Assembly: GCA_963920525.1 (NCBI GenBank)
Contig: OY986435.1
Span: forward strand, 96,145,727 to 96,209,726
Origin: Dichetophora obliterata
Taxonomy: Eukaryota; Arthropoda; Insecta; Diptera; Sciomyzidae
Reading direction: 5' to 3'
Length of the DNA stretch: 64,000 bases
Each line of letters begins with the position of its first letter. Position 1 is the stretch's first letter. The notes under the pieces are model-generated. The model had not been told where the DNA came from. It did no database searches and worked only from the letters and a program-made list of their open reading frames with translations. The position numbers were made by a program, and so were the translations under genes. Positions 24,536 through 36,000 of the stretch are shown one piece after another.

Positions 24536-24822
24536 CATAGAACAAAGGCGGAAAGAAAACTGGGGTACTAGGTCTTCTACTAGAAACACGCTAGTAGAAT
24601 TTTTAAATTTTTTAGCAGGCTTGTCGGCCGAAATAACGCGAATTTAATTGATTTATGTGCAACAATATTGCAAGCCTTGTCGTCAGGGTACAACATTAAT
24701 GTTGAAAAATTACAAATATATGCACTGGGTTTTGCTAAAAATCTGACCAAAAAATATTGTTGGCAGGGTAGGAGGGGGACCATTTCACATTTTTTTTTTA
24801 ATTGGTCGGCATTTCAAACATA

Positions 24823-26109
24823 TTGGGGGTTGGAATTAGTTTTAAAGGTTTTCTAAGAGATGGCGTAACTATCAATAGATCGCATCGGGCACACTTGTGA
24901 CTATATTCATTTCAAAGCACATTGTCTAAGCTTCATTTTTCAGTATGTGTCATTCCACTGAAGTGTAAACAACATATATTTTTTTCTCTGTGAACATGTC
25001 GACTTTCGTTCCAACAAAACGCAATTTGCGGGAAGGTTTACTTTTGTGCTTCCATTTGAAGAAAAAAGCGGTTGAAGCACAACGCACGCTTACTGAGGCT
25101 TACGGGGACTATGCTCCATCGATTTCTACTTGTGAGTACTGGTTCCGTCGGTTTAAAAGTGGTGATTTTGATACGGAAGACAAAGAGCGTCCGGGCCAGC
25201 CGAAAAAGTTTGAAGATGAGGAATTGGAGGCTTTGCTCGATGAAGACCCGTGTCAAACCCTTCAAGAATTGTTAGAATCATTGGGAGTCGACTTATCAAC
25301 GGTCGGCAAACGCTTGAAGGCCATGGGAATGATTCAAAATCAAGGAAATTGGGTGCCGTACCAGTTGAAGCCGAGAGACGTTGAACGGCGATTTTGCATG
25401 TGCGAACAACTGCTTCAACGGCATAAAAGGAAGAGTTTTTTGCATCGTATTGTCATTGGCGATGAAAAGTGGATTCATTGCAATAATCCTAAGCGAAAAA
25501 AATCGTGGGGACCACCCGGCCATGCATCAACATCGAGGGCCAAACCGAATATTCATGGCGCCAAGCTTATGCTGTGTATTTGGTGGGATCAGAAGGGTGT
25601 CGTGTACTATGAGCTGCTAAAACCTAACGAAACCATCACTGGGGAACGCTACCAACAACAATTGATGCAATTGAGCCGAGCATTAAAGGTTAAACGGCCG
25701 GAATATGCCAGAAGACACGACAAAGTGGTTTTTCAACATGACAACGCACGGCCACATGTTGCAAGAACCGTCAAGGAAACGTTGGAGGCGCTGAATTGGG
25801 ATGTGCTACCCCACCCGCCTTATAGCCCAGATATAGCCCCTTCCGACTACCACCTATTCAGATCGATGACGCATGGCTTGGCTGAGCAGCGCTTCACTTC
25901 TTACGAGGATACCAAAAAATGGGTCGATTCGTGGATTGCCTCAAAAGACGAATCGTTCTTCCGGCGCGGAATCCATATGCTGCCAGAAAGATGGGAAAAT
26001 GTTGTAGCTAACGATGGACAATACTTTGAATAATATACATTGTACCGTTGTTTCTAAATAAATGCTCAAAAACCAAAAAAAAACCTTTAAAATTAATTCC
26101 AACCCCCAA
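24823..26109 (+). mobile_element. Structurally complete mariner element, 1287 bp
   Basis: TA flanks both ends (24821-24822 and 26110-26111). The terminal repeats begin TTGGGGGTTGGAATTA and match for about 29 bp with one mismatch. The size and layout are those of a canonical mariner: left repeat, ~140-bp leader, one intronless gene, an AATAAA-type signal near 26056, right repeat. Nothing in the structure is visibly broken. Confidence 0.95.
24996..26033 (+). CDS. Mariner transposase, full length and uninterrupted (345 aa)
   Basis: The frame runs from an ATG at 24996 (MSTFVPTKRNLREG) to TAA at 26033. An in-frame GTG lies six bases upstream, but the ATG gives exactly 345 residues, the length of Mos1. 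In order it shows an N-terminal paired helix-turn-helix region (about 1-110, with FHLKKKAVEAQRTL and STCEYWFRRFK), a WVPYQL motif near 119 (usually WVPHEL), and the DDE/D catalytic domain. The catalytic aspartates are GDEKW at 156, HDNARPH at 249, and YSPDIAPSDYHLF with D at 284. That is DD34D spacing with the same residue numbers as I recall for Mos1. The C-terminus ends LPERWENVVANDGQYFE. The protein would bind its terminal repeats and cut and paste the element at TA sites. No disabling change is visible, but activity is not proven. The subfamily is probably mauritiana/cecropia-related. Confidence 0.95.
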   Translation: MSTFVPTKRNLREGLLLCFHLKKKAVEAQRTLTEAYGDYAPSISTCEYWFRRFKSGDFDTEDKERPGQPKKFEDEELEALLDEDPCQTLQELLESLGVDLSTVGKRLKAMGMIQNQGNWVPYQLKPRDVERRFCMCEQLLQRHKRKSFLHRIVIGDEKWIHCNNPKRKKSWGPPGHASTSRAKPNIHGAKLMLCIWWDQKGVVYYELLKPNETITGERYQQQLMQLSRALKVKRPEYARRHDKVVFQHDNARPHVARTVKETLEALNWDVLPHPPYSPDIAPSDYHLFRSMTHGLAEQRFTSYEDTKKWVDSWIASKDESFFRRGIHMLPERWENVVANDGQYFE

Positions 26110-26111
26110 TA

Positions 26112-27637
26112 TAATTGTTTTTTTTTTTTGTTTTTGTGGTAATTCTCAATATATATGAACTATTTGCAATTTGGTTTCATAATATATCTATGACTGCAAA
26201 TTTTTCAAGAAATGAAAATTTAAGTTTTTTTAGTCGAAGGCTATAACTATCATAAAATATCGTACTTTTACCTTCTGCTTCTGTAAAAGTCTGCTGCATC
26301 TAGCTGGTATTAAGAAAAACCACTTAATTTTGCCCTGAAAAGCACTGATTTCCAAGACAATTTGTAGGTATTCTTAAATTTAAAGAAAAATAAAATAGAA
26401 TTCATAATTTAAAACAAGTTGTGGCCTTATTTTGTATTAGCAACCATTTTTTGAATTTTTTTTTTAAATTTCGTTAATTTGGTAATATTGTTTTATAAGA
26501 GATATATCTTAAAGTAATCTGATTTTAAATATTTTTAGCATTACGTTTAAGTGAAGTTAAATAAACTAAATTTACTCTTGAAAAACATAAAGAAGCAATT
26601 TTATAATATGTATGGGAAGTATGCGATGCAGTTGACCTAGAATTCTAATTTGTGCTGTTACTTAATTTAGGCTAAAACTCATTTGTACAAAATTTCATGG
26701 CTCCAGCTTTTATAGTTTCTGAGATAATGCGAATGTCATCCTAAAATCAAAAAAAGCGCACTGTGCGTCGTCGTGTATGCTTTTTCGTTTCGTCATAGTT
26801 CTTAGCTTTGCTCCTATTTGTAATGTTTTCAGTTATGTATTTTTTGGTAAAAAAATTAGAAATGCGTTTCTATGATTTCTGACGCTACATAAAGTAATTT
26901 TAGTTATTTGTTCAGAGAAGAGCAATCTTTAGGGCTAGGGCACTATGTTTCAAGAAGACTAGAAGAGTTCTTTCACAGAGCTCTGAATCAAAAAAATATC
27001 CCAGTGATAAATGGACACTTAACGTAACCAATTATTTTTTAATGATTGGCTCATTACACATGACTCATGTCCAAACAAATTTGATAGAGAATTGTTTATA
27101 GGCTTTGAAATATACCAAAAATTCAATGGCCACGCACATTGACGAAGCAGATACTCACTCAGCCACTTTTTTAATATTCAAAAAGTTAGAGGAATGCCAA
27201 TTATGGAATATATTCACATTTCGAAGATTTGCCTTACAAAGCAAAAACTTTCGGCAAATATTCGGCTATTTTAGGCCGAAGCCGAAGGTTAAAAGTCGGC
27301 CTATTATTCCGAATACCAAAGTCGAAGCTGAATATTCGGTCAGACACTACTATTTACAAATCTATATTACATTCTTCGGAAGCCTATCTTAAGCACACTT
27401 TACTGCAAAACTTCCTGTTAGAAAGCACGATGTAGCTGTTCATAGAAATAGAACAACAAATTTTATTTCAAATTTGAACGGGTTTTTCATAAAAATGATA
27501 TATCACACACTAGCTTGAAAAGTGGTGTTTTTGGGAAAAACAATGTAACTTTTGATTCAGAATAAGTAGACTCAAACGGTTTTTTATTTAATAAAGTTAT
27601 TCTGTTTTTTTAAATTTTTGTATAAAATGTACATATA
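26112..27637. other. AT-rich DNA with fragments of repeats found elsewhere in the window
   Basis: The stretch has no gene. Three fragments can be recognised by comparison: CCAGTGATAAATGGACAC with GTAACCAATTATT at 26999-27045 (compare 36758-36798), a hAT piece at 27232-27352, and a piece at 27391-27430 matching the MITE at 37211. The first and third are in the same order and direction as in 36.7-37.3 kb, so they may come from one larger repeat. Confidence 0.5.
27232..27352. repeat. Fragment of the 23801-type hAT family
   Basis: CCGAATATTCGG-like motifs and a terminal GGTCAGACACTA match the right end style of the complete element at 23801-24535. The other terminus is missing. Confidence 0.5.
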
Positions 27638-28954
27638 CAGTTGCACAGATAAATATACGTACCCCCCTCAAAATCTCATTTCTGACCAAAGTTTAAACTT
27701 CCTTATAAAAAAATATCAGGAATATTTTTTGCAAAAAACTTGAATAAAAGGTATTGGAAAATAGTTGGTTGTAAGTCATTTACTATTTAAATTTATATAA
27801 CATCATTTTTTGCAACACAGAAAAGTATACATACGAGAGCTTCATTTAACTGTTATTTAAAGAGAAAGCGATCGCATGATGAATGTATATTTTTTTAATG
27901 GACAATTATGACTTCTAGTCTTATATTAACCACTTTCTGATCAAGTGCAAATGGGTCCAAAAGTTAAAGAAATATGTTTTGATGTGTGTGAACTTATTAT
28001 TAAGCATAAAAAAATGGAAAATCTTTACGGGAAATCGAAAATATAGTTGGACGTCCAAAGTCGAGTGTACAAACAGTGATTAAAAATTATAATGAAACCA
28101 AATCACTGAAAATCAAACGCAGGTGCGGTCACCCTCCAAAAATTGACACACGTGTAAAAAGACATATACTAACTTAAATCCGAAAAAAATAGAAAAAAAA
28201 TAGCATTAGACATAGCTAAAGATATGGAAAATGCCGTAATTGTTATTGTACACCCGGAAACAATGCGAAGTGTTTTAAGGAAAAGTGGATTTCATAGCCG
28301 CATTCCGCGAAAAAACCGTTTATTAGTGCTAATAATATGAAAAAACGTATTAACTTTGCAAAGCTGAATTTTGATATAGATGAAACGTTTTGGAAGAACG
28401 TTGTGTTCAGCGATGAGAGCAAATTCAAGCTATTCGGATGTGATTGTGCAAGCAGAAGGTATGGCGCAAAAAGTACGAGGCGCTCCTTCCGAAAAATTTA
28501 ATTCCGACAATAAAGCATGGAGGAGGATCGGTATTGGTATGGGGTTGCATGTCGGCAACTGGGGTAGAAAACTAAAAAACAAACATGATCTTAAAAATGC
28601 ACTTATGAAGGAATGGTCGAAAATTACAATGCAAACAACAACAAAACTGTTATTTTCGATGAAAAACAGATTGAGCGCAGTTTTAGAGAGCAATGGCGGA
28701 CCAACAAAATACTAAATTTTTCTTTATTTTTGTTTCCATTAAACATTTTGTAAGAAGTATGTATACTTTTCTGTGTTGCGAAAAATAAAAATCTCTGTTT
28801 TTTTTAACAAATCGTTTGTTTCTGAAATCTTTACTTATCGTTTTAATTTATTTTAAGTACAGATTTATCCTATATAATTTTTTTGTAAGGAAAGCTTATA
28901 CTTTGGTCAGAAAAAAGTTTTTGAGGGGAGTACGTATATATATCTGTGTGACTG
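27638..28954 (+). mobile_element. Degenerate Tc1-type element, 1317 bp
   Basis: TA dinucleotides flank CAGTTGCACAGATAAATATA on the left and, inverted, CAGTCACACAGATATATATA on the right. The inverted repeats continue through ACGTAC, CCCCTCAAAA and TCTGACCAAAG, about 55 bp. The body encodes the dead transposase at 27951-28715. Confidence 0.9.
27951..28715 (+). pseudogene. Tc1-type transposase relict with internal deletion
   Basis: The ATG at 27951 opens MGPKVKEICFDVCELI. This is followed by a helix-turn-helix region (VGRPKSSVQTVIKNYNET), an RRCGHPPKID linker, and the first catalytic block VVFSDESKFKLFGCD near 28405. The coding order then jumps from a GVACRQLG-like strand region to the C-terminal LKNALMKEWSKIT and AVLESNGGPTKY. 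The part that should hold the second aspartate and the final glutamate (DDxE region) has been deleted. Several stops and shifts precede it. It cannot make a catalytic enzyme. Confidence 0.85.
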
Positions 28955-29893
28955 TAAATATAAAGCATTTTCCTACTTTCTTTTACCATTAGTAATGACA
29001 TTGCCTAAAGGGGCGTAAGCCCTCCTCTTTTTCGGATTTCACGCTTTAACCGTTATATATAAGTATCATAAAAATTATGGCAAAAATGGGCGTCATCCGC
29101 ACTCTTATAAAAAGCTACTTGCAAGAAGAAAGAAAATTACGATTGCGATATAACATATAATGACTGTATTTGGCAGTTTGAAACTCTCATCATTTGGGCC
29201 TATTCTGCGGAATCTTTTATGAAAAAATTCTGTTATGATTTCCCATACAAATTTTTGAGCTGTCAAAAAATCTGTTACGAGACTAAAGTTCGTATTCTGC
29301 ACGACAATCTTTTATGAAATCTGTTATAAATCATAGCAGATTTTTCGAACTGTCAACAAATCTTTTACAAAATCTTTTATTTGGTATTCTGCATGACAAA
29401 ATCTGCTATGAAATCTGTTATGAAACACAACAGAATAACAGATAAATTTTTCTGCCTTTTATCATAACGAATTTCGATAAATTTAATAAGTGAAGCTAAA
29501 TCAGATTGTTTTGTGTTTCGTTATGTTTAATTTATGAAGCAAAGACTTGGAAAACTAAAAAAATAACTTTGATCCGTGTAGTTTTTTTTTAAATTGCATA
29601 TAAAATGTATTTTCTATTTTTGTACAATCAGTTATAATTTTTATAATAGATCTTTCTAAATAAAAAATTATTGATATTTGTATGTGTAGAAAGTGCAGCA
29701 TAAAAAATTATATAAATGTCAAGCTGACTTATATCTAGAAAGGAATTTATTCTACTTTCCGGAATTCTAGATTTTGCTGCAGATTTGGTTTTTAATAACG
29801 ATCTCGGCGTCCAACACCCCCACTACGAAAGATCCCTTTGGATTTATTCTACTGTACTATTGTGGAAGTCGTTTGCTAGGATAGCTACTTTTA

Positions 29894-30290
29894 TCTCAAT
29901 CGTGCAGCATCTTTGATGTTTCCTTTGGAATTTCCAGATATGGTTACCACCTTTGTACCCTTATCTAAATCAACTCTTACATTAAAATCAGATTGTATTG
30001 TTTGAATATTAGATCCTGTGCATCCAACAACTATACATACACAATCAGAACGCACATCTAGTTGTTCGGTAAAGTCATAATTGCGTCCACCACCACGATT
30101 TCTTTGAACACGGCGATCGCGATCATCATTCTCGTCTCCCCGTTGTTCCTTACGTTTGAAACTTGCACGGGCACCTCTGTCCCTTTCGCTGCTACCTTCA
30201 CCATAACTGCGTCCGTCACGACTTTTATTTTAAACTTGAGCTTCTGCTATCATTGTAAACGGACTCTGGGTCGTCCTCTTAGTTCGACAT
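29894..30290 (-). pseudogene. Captured KH-domain gene fragment, left copy
   Basis: Read on the minus strand, an ATG at 30290-30288 starts MS-N-stop, so the original start is followed by stops. From 30229 down to 29894, however, a 112-codon frame stays open. It begins RDGRSYGEGSSERDRG and continues with an Arg/Gly/Asp-rich low-complexity stretch (RNRGGGRNYD). It then has a KH-like fold core with a GxxG loop in VVGCTGSNIQTIQSDFNV, a beta strand KVVTISG, and a final helix. The combination resembles the N-terminal KH module of DDX43-type RNA helicases, but that identity is only suggested. No helicase domain follows. It looks like a piece of a host gene carried by the transposon, already without a usable start. 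Confidence 0.6.
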
Positions 30291-30482
30291 TGTTTTAAAA
30301 CAAGCAATTTAATCAAAATGGATATGCTAGTTTGTAATGCTAATCCACGACACTTCTTTAATGCTAATTTTGCAAAAATATTTGCAATTCACACGTTAAA
30401 AGCGACAACTTCAACTTGCGCTGTTTTCTTTAATTTATTGACAGCAATCAGATGTTTCATAACAGAAGTTAACGGAATTGTA

Positions 30483-31419
30483 GAAGAACTTCGGGTATTG
30501 TGGTATAGATATTTTTATTCTGCAATTTGTGAAAAAACTACAAGTGTGTTCTTTGTCAAATGTTATTTGTTTGGATGCTTGAAGTATTGGTAACAAAATA
30601 GCATAGAATAAGAATCTTATGATAACCCATAAAAAAGTTATTAGGAAAAGTTTGAGAAAACCCAAAAACCTCCTTCCCAAAAATTTGGAGGGTATTGTGG
30701 TACACAACATAGGTGTAATTTGGTATACTGTTTTTGAGTGAATTGGTTTTGAAAAATCTTTACAAAAAAATTTTATTTTATATATATGGACTGTTTTGAG
30801 GGGTTTTTAATTTATAAATTTATTAGAATTAAATATTTCAAATTTAACAAAAGAAAACGTTTATAATTCAATAAATAAGAAAAAGTAATGAAAAAAGAAT
30901 TATCACAGGGTTGCTTAATAAACTCATTACATTAGGTATCGTTGAAACTTTAAATAAAGAGTATTGCTCATGCGCAAGTTAAGAAGTATTAAAAAAAAAA
31001 TTTTTAATTATGCTTTCACATGCATAATCATAATACCATATTAGCCGCCAAGATGCATACTACAAAAGCCGATTTGATACGATCAGGTATAAAAAATTTT
31101 AAATTGAATAGTGTTGAGAACTAACAAAATGTATCGCAAATTAATCAGAGCCTAACACTTACCTTAAATGCAGAATTTACTCAATAATAAATAACTCGTT
31201 GTTTTCCTTAAAAAAATTCACTGACCTTGGAACAAAAAAAAAGTCGATCAAACGCCTTCATATTTTTTTTTAACTGATCGAAAACGTGTTAGGTTTCGTT
31301 GATTTTCTTGAACTCTATTCTCTTTTTTATTAGTTTACACAAATTTAAGCAAGATTGCGGAAAAATAAGTTTAGCAGAATCGGATATATTAGCCTATACC
31401 ATAATACCCGAAGTTCCTC
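30483..31419. mobile_element. TA-flanked element, 937 bp, inserted in the left KH copy
   Basis: The ends are GAAGAACTTCGGGTATTGTG and, inverted, GAGGAACTTCGGGTATTATG, with about 26 bp of terminal repeat. TA is duplicated at 30481-30482 and 31420-31421. The right KH copy keeps the uninterrupted site (inverse at 31591-31605), which confirms both boundaries. The interior has only short frames. Confidence 0.8.
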
Positions 31420-31790
31420 TAATAGATTTTTGTTTTCCCAAATAATTGAGCCTATTCTGCCAAATCTGTTATTCTGCTATGAATTTTCTGTTATGAATCA
31501 TAAAAGATGCCGACCATAAAAGATCTGTTAAAATTGGTATTCTGCCTTTCGATCTTTTATGGTATCCTGTTATCAATCTTCGAAAACAAAAATCTATTAC
31601 AATTCCGTTAACTTCTGTTATGAAACAGCTGATTGCTGTCAATAAATTAAAGAAAACAACGCAAGTTGAAATTGTCACTTTTAACGTGTGAATTGCAAAT
31701 ATTTTAGCAAAATTAGCATTAAAGAAGTGTCGTGCATTAGCATTGCAAACTAGCATGTCCGTTTTGATTAAATTTTTTTTTTTTAAAACA

Positions 31791-32400
31791 ATGTCGGACT
31801 AAGAGGACGACCAAGAGTCCGTTTACAATGATAGCAGAAGCTCAAGTTTAAAATAAAAGTCGTGACGGACGCAGTTATGGTGAAGGTGATAGCGAAAGGG
31901 ACAGAGGTCCCCGTGCAATTTTCAAACGTAAGGAACAACGGGGAGACGAGCATGATGATCGCGATCGCCGTGGTCAAAGAAATGGTGGTGGTGGACGCAA
32001 TTATGACTACCGAACAACTAGATGTGCGTTCCGATTGTGTATGTATAGTTGTTGGATGCGCAGGATCTAATATTCAAACAATACAATCTGATTATAATGT
32101 AAGCGTTGATTTATGGCGTTTTCGCTTCTTAAAAAAATGCAACATTTTTTCTACCCTTTTTGGAAATTCTGACCTCTTGAGAAAAAAATAGTGACCTTTG
32201 TAATTAAATCGTGTTCTTTTCTCGAAAATGTTGACCTCAAAAGAAGAGAGAAGGAATTCTCAAAGGTGGCAGAAAGAGGGCAGAAAAAATGCAACATTTT
32301 TCGAGAAACGAAAACGCCATTAGATAAGGATACAAAGGTGGTAACCATATCTGGAAATTCCAAAGGAAACATCAAAGATGCTGCACGGTGGCAATAAAAG
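31791..32400 (+). pseudogene. Captured KH-domain gene fragment, right copy
   Basis: The ATG at 31791 gives MSD-stop-EDDQESVYNDSRSSS, in the sense frame of the captured gene. The same TAA codon is present in the left copy, so the stop predates the separation of the copies. Downstream the RDGRSYGEG segment and the KH core are recognisable. The frame is broken by a 2-nt loss near 32007 (left copy has two extra T) and by the nested MITE, which splits the KH domain between its FNV and KGT blocks. It is a pseudogene. Confidence 0.6.
32114..32319. mobile_element. 206-bp MITE with TTA duplication, nested in the KH fragment
   Basis: The termini TGGCGTTTTCG and CGAAAACGCCA continue through TTCT and AAAAAATGCAACATTTTT blocks. 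TTA is duplicated (32111-32113 and 32320-32322). The left KH copy (about 29965-29975, inverse) retains the empty site with a single TTA, so insertion and duplication are directly proven. The type fits PIF/Harbinger. Confidence 0.9.
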
Positions 32401-33090
32401 TAGCTCATCCTACCAAACGACTTCCACAATAGTACAGTAGAATAAATCCAACGGGATCTTCCGTAGTGGACGCCGAGATCGTTATTAAAAACCAAAGCTG
32501 CAGCAAAATCTACAATTCCAGAAAGTAGAATAATTCCTTTCTAAATATAAGTCAGCTTGGCATTTATATAATTTTTATGCTGCATTTTTTACACATACAT
32601 TTATAATTTTTTATTTAGAAAGATCTATTATAAAAATTATAACTGATTGTACAAAAATAGAAAATACATTTTATATGCAATTTAAAAAACTACACGGATT
32701 AAAGTTATTTTTTTAGTCTTCCAAGTTTTTGTTTCATAAATTAAACATAACGAAACATACAACAATCTGATTTAGCTTGACTTATTAAATTTATTGAAAT
32801 TCGTTATGATAAAAGGCAGAAAAATTTATCTGCTATTCTGTTGTGTTTCATAACAGATTTCATAGCAGATTTTGTCATGCAGAATACCAAATAACAAATA
32901 AAATATTTTGTAAAAGATTTTTTGAGAGTTCGAAAAATCTGCTTTGATTTATAATAGATTTCATAAAAGATTGCCGTGCAGAATACCAATTCTGGTCTCG
33001 TAACAGATTTTTTGACAGCTCAAAAATTTGTATGGGAAATCATAACAGAATAACAGAATTTTTCATAAAAGATTCCGCAGAATAGGCCCA

Positions 33091-36000
33091 ATTATCGTTG
33101 CATCTATTCCATTATTAATTAATTCCTGTCTGAGAACTCTGTATGAAACATTCAATTTCTTTATATTGAAATAAAATATGATTTTATAAAAATAATCACA
33201 GCACTTAAAACCAATATCAATTACACAAGCTAGCACAAAATTAAAGCAAAGAAGAATAAAAAAACTGTGAACAAGTGCAGCAACCAACTGATTGCTTTGT
33301 TTACCTTTCGTTAGGCGCAACTGATACACGCTAAAGTTATGTGTTGTAACTTTTTCCATTTTACGACACCTGTCTGAAATTTTCAGTAGCTATATTTTTT
33401 TTTGCATTATTAACTTGCCTAAATGCTTTAAATAAAAAAAAAATTGTTTTCTATAGAATTTGAAGTGATGTTTTAAAACATACTTTCCTGATACTTACAT
33501 ATTTTTCTAAAAATGTTTTTAACATATTTGAAATTAAATATTGTCTTTGTTTTTGTTTTGTACTGATTTTCTCTTTTTCAAACATTACTTTTTCTTATTT
33601 TATTTTATTTTTGAAAAAGCAATTCAAATTGTCTTTCACGGTTGTTTCGCCTAATCAATAATTTACATATGGTTCCAATCAATTCCTCTAAATAATCTAT
33701 CCTTTCCTTTCAGGTCAAAGACCAAACCTTGTTTGTATAAGGTGCATGCCTTGGTTCTTTGATCTTTTAAAAAAAAAAAAAAAAAAAAAAATTTGTATCA
33801 ATGTGATACACTGCGCCTATTCTCGTTGCAAGGCACATTGCACACAGCGGAAAGTTTAAGTATAGCGTAGCTCACTGTAAAAATGTGCGTTCGCCTTCAC
33901 GAAAACGCTCAAAACCTTGCGATTGGGTCGAATAGGGTTTTTACATTTTTATTAAATATAAACTTTATTCTCGACAAAAATATAAATAAGAAACGCTAGT
34001 AAGCCGTAGCGAGTAAAAATATTTATGTCTTAATTTTAAAATAAGTGAAACTTTAGCACTCTTAAAGAATAAGTAATAACTTAAAAGTTTTAGTAAAACC
34101 TTAAAAAATTTGGTGCATAAATTTGGGTTATTCTTATGCGGCCCATACACACTGCAATCAAAACAATAGTGGAACTGCAACTAGACTACGACTTTTTTAA
34201 TACATTTGACACACACGCTTCGATGGTTGCAGCAATCCAGTTTGCTATACACTCTGCAACGCAGCAACAACGCAGCAACAACGCAGCAAAAAACAGCAAC
34301 TGCGACCAAAATATTAAACGATTTTAATTTTGCTGCAACCTGAGTTGCAACCGTCAATGAGTTGCGTAATTTCAACACAACGCTGCGACTTCATCGTGAT
34401 AACTGTCAAAAACTTCCAAGTTATACTTCCAGCTTTGCTTTGGTTGCAGCGTGGCCAATTACATTTGTATAAATTAAATAAAAATTCAACTATAATAGAT
34501 ATAGTGAAATCGTCATAAAATTTATTTTAGTTTGAACTGTTTTGGTAAATGCTAGAAAAATATGCTAGAAAAATATTTTGTATATTTGGAGAATTTTATA
34601 AAATAAAAACCTTTTTTTTTAAATTTGAGAAATTGAGAGAAATCGACTGATTGAAATTGAAATAAGTAATTGAGAGATAAGCATTTGGCTCTGTAATAAA
34701 AAGAAAAAAAATATAGTTAAACAAATTTTTTATACACCGGTTTTTTTCCACCGATTAGCCAGTGTGCGTGGCATAACAGATTATAATAAATTACATTACA
34801 GTTTTTATTGTTTTTACTACAAAAGCAAGTACTTTTCCACCGTTTTTGGAAGAAACAAAAATTTGTTGGAACTTTTTTGAAAAATAAAATCGGTTTTTCG
34901 GAAAAAGTTAAATATGGTTACTTAAATTGGCGGTTAGAATGCTTTATCGTTGTAAAATGCTTTATCGATAATGAAACGTATATCATTTGAAAGGTATTGC
35001 ACAATAGATGTGCAGAAACATGACCTGAAATCTGAGCGTTGAAAGTATATTTGCATTTTAGTAAGGGATTCAATTCTGGATGAAAAGGCTTACACAATGT
35101 AATTGGATTTTAGATTGGTGACTTTTTCCTGAAACATAATCATAAAAAGAGCGTTTCTTAAATGAAAGCTAAACTATAAGAGATGGAAGAGTTTAAGATA
35201 TTGATAAGATGTGCAAAAAATTATGCAGTCATTTTGATTATGCAAACAAATAAAATTAAAACGAGAAAAATAAAATTTTAAATAATTTTTCCTAAAGCTG
35301 GTAAAATTACCTTTAAGGTAGAAACTTAATGGGCTTATGAGATATGATCATTTTAAAATCTAAACATAAGTATTTTTTTTTGATTAACAAAGGAGTTTCT
35401 AAACCGAATTTTAATTTTGAGCAACCGTTGGAAAGGTAATTGAAGGGACTTAAATCTAAAAACAATTTTGAGAAATTTTGGCGGTTGGAGGTGGTAAGGT
35501 AATTGATTTTAAAGTAGGGGCTCGAAGAACATCATTTTAAAATTAATAATTAATAGTTGACAAAATTACCTTTCACACAATATAAAAATTAGGGTGGGGA
35601 TTCAATGGGTTAATGAGATTTGAACATTTTAACATCTGAACAGAAATTTAAATTAAAAAAAAGTTTGTTTAGATGTTAAAATTACAATATCTCATGAACT
35701 CTGAAAGATAATTAAATTCTGCTTTGCGAAAAATGCTAAATCATGAGAGGCAGATTTCTTTAAAAGAAATATTGAGGTTGAAAACATAATAGGACCATCT
35801 TATACATTTAACTCATTAAATACTACGTTTACATATAGATATTAAAACGAGGTTAAGGCCCTCGACGAAACTAACTCCTAAATCTTGTTGAATTTTATTA
35901 GATAGAAAATTTAACCTCGTTAAACATTGGGAATTTCTTAAAAACTGAAACCTTACCTAAAACAATATAAAATTAAGCAACGAAATGTCAAAATTAATTT

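Larger units (their letters stand above)
29195..31437 (-). mobile_element. Terminal-repeat element carrying a KH-gene piece, left copy (interrupted, truncated)
   Basis: The outer end reads TGGGCCTATTCTGCGGAATC and is matched, inverted, at 33071-33090. Subterminal sequence is a series of TCTGTTATGA/TCTTTTATGA and TATTCTGC repeats, as expected for reiterated binding sites. The copy is inverted relative to 31447-33090 and covers it except for the terminal ~135 bp at its inner end. A TA-flanked element (30483-31419) interrupts it. Flanks of the whole structure share ATT (29192-29194 and 33091-33093). The longer flanks CTCATCATT and ATTATCGTT are only partly alike, so the superfamily is undecided. 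Confidence 0.65.
31447..33090 (+). mobile_element. Terminal-repeat element carrying a KH-gene piece, right copy
   Basis: The inner end reads TGAGCCTATTCTGCCAAATC and the outer end, inverted, TGGGCCTATTCTGCGGAATC, so this copy has both termini. It contains, in order, a ~340-bp 5' flank, the KH-domain fragment, a ~120-bp tail shared with the left copy, and a long subterminal region of TCTGTTATGA-type repeats. It is interrupted by a 206-bp MITE at 32114-32319. Confidence 0.65.

Noticed and set aside
33063..33359. 98-codon minus-strand frame overlapping the outer end of the KH-bearing element
   Set aside because: It ends inside the transposon terminus and shows no family motif.
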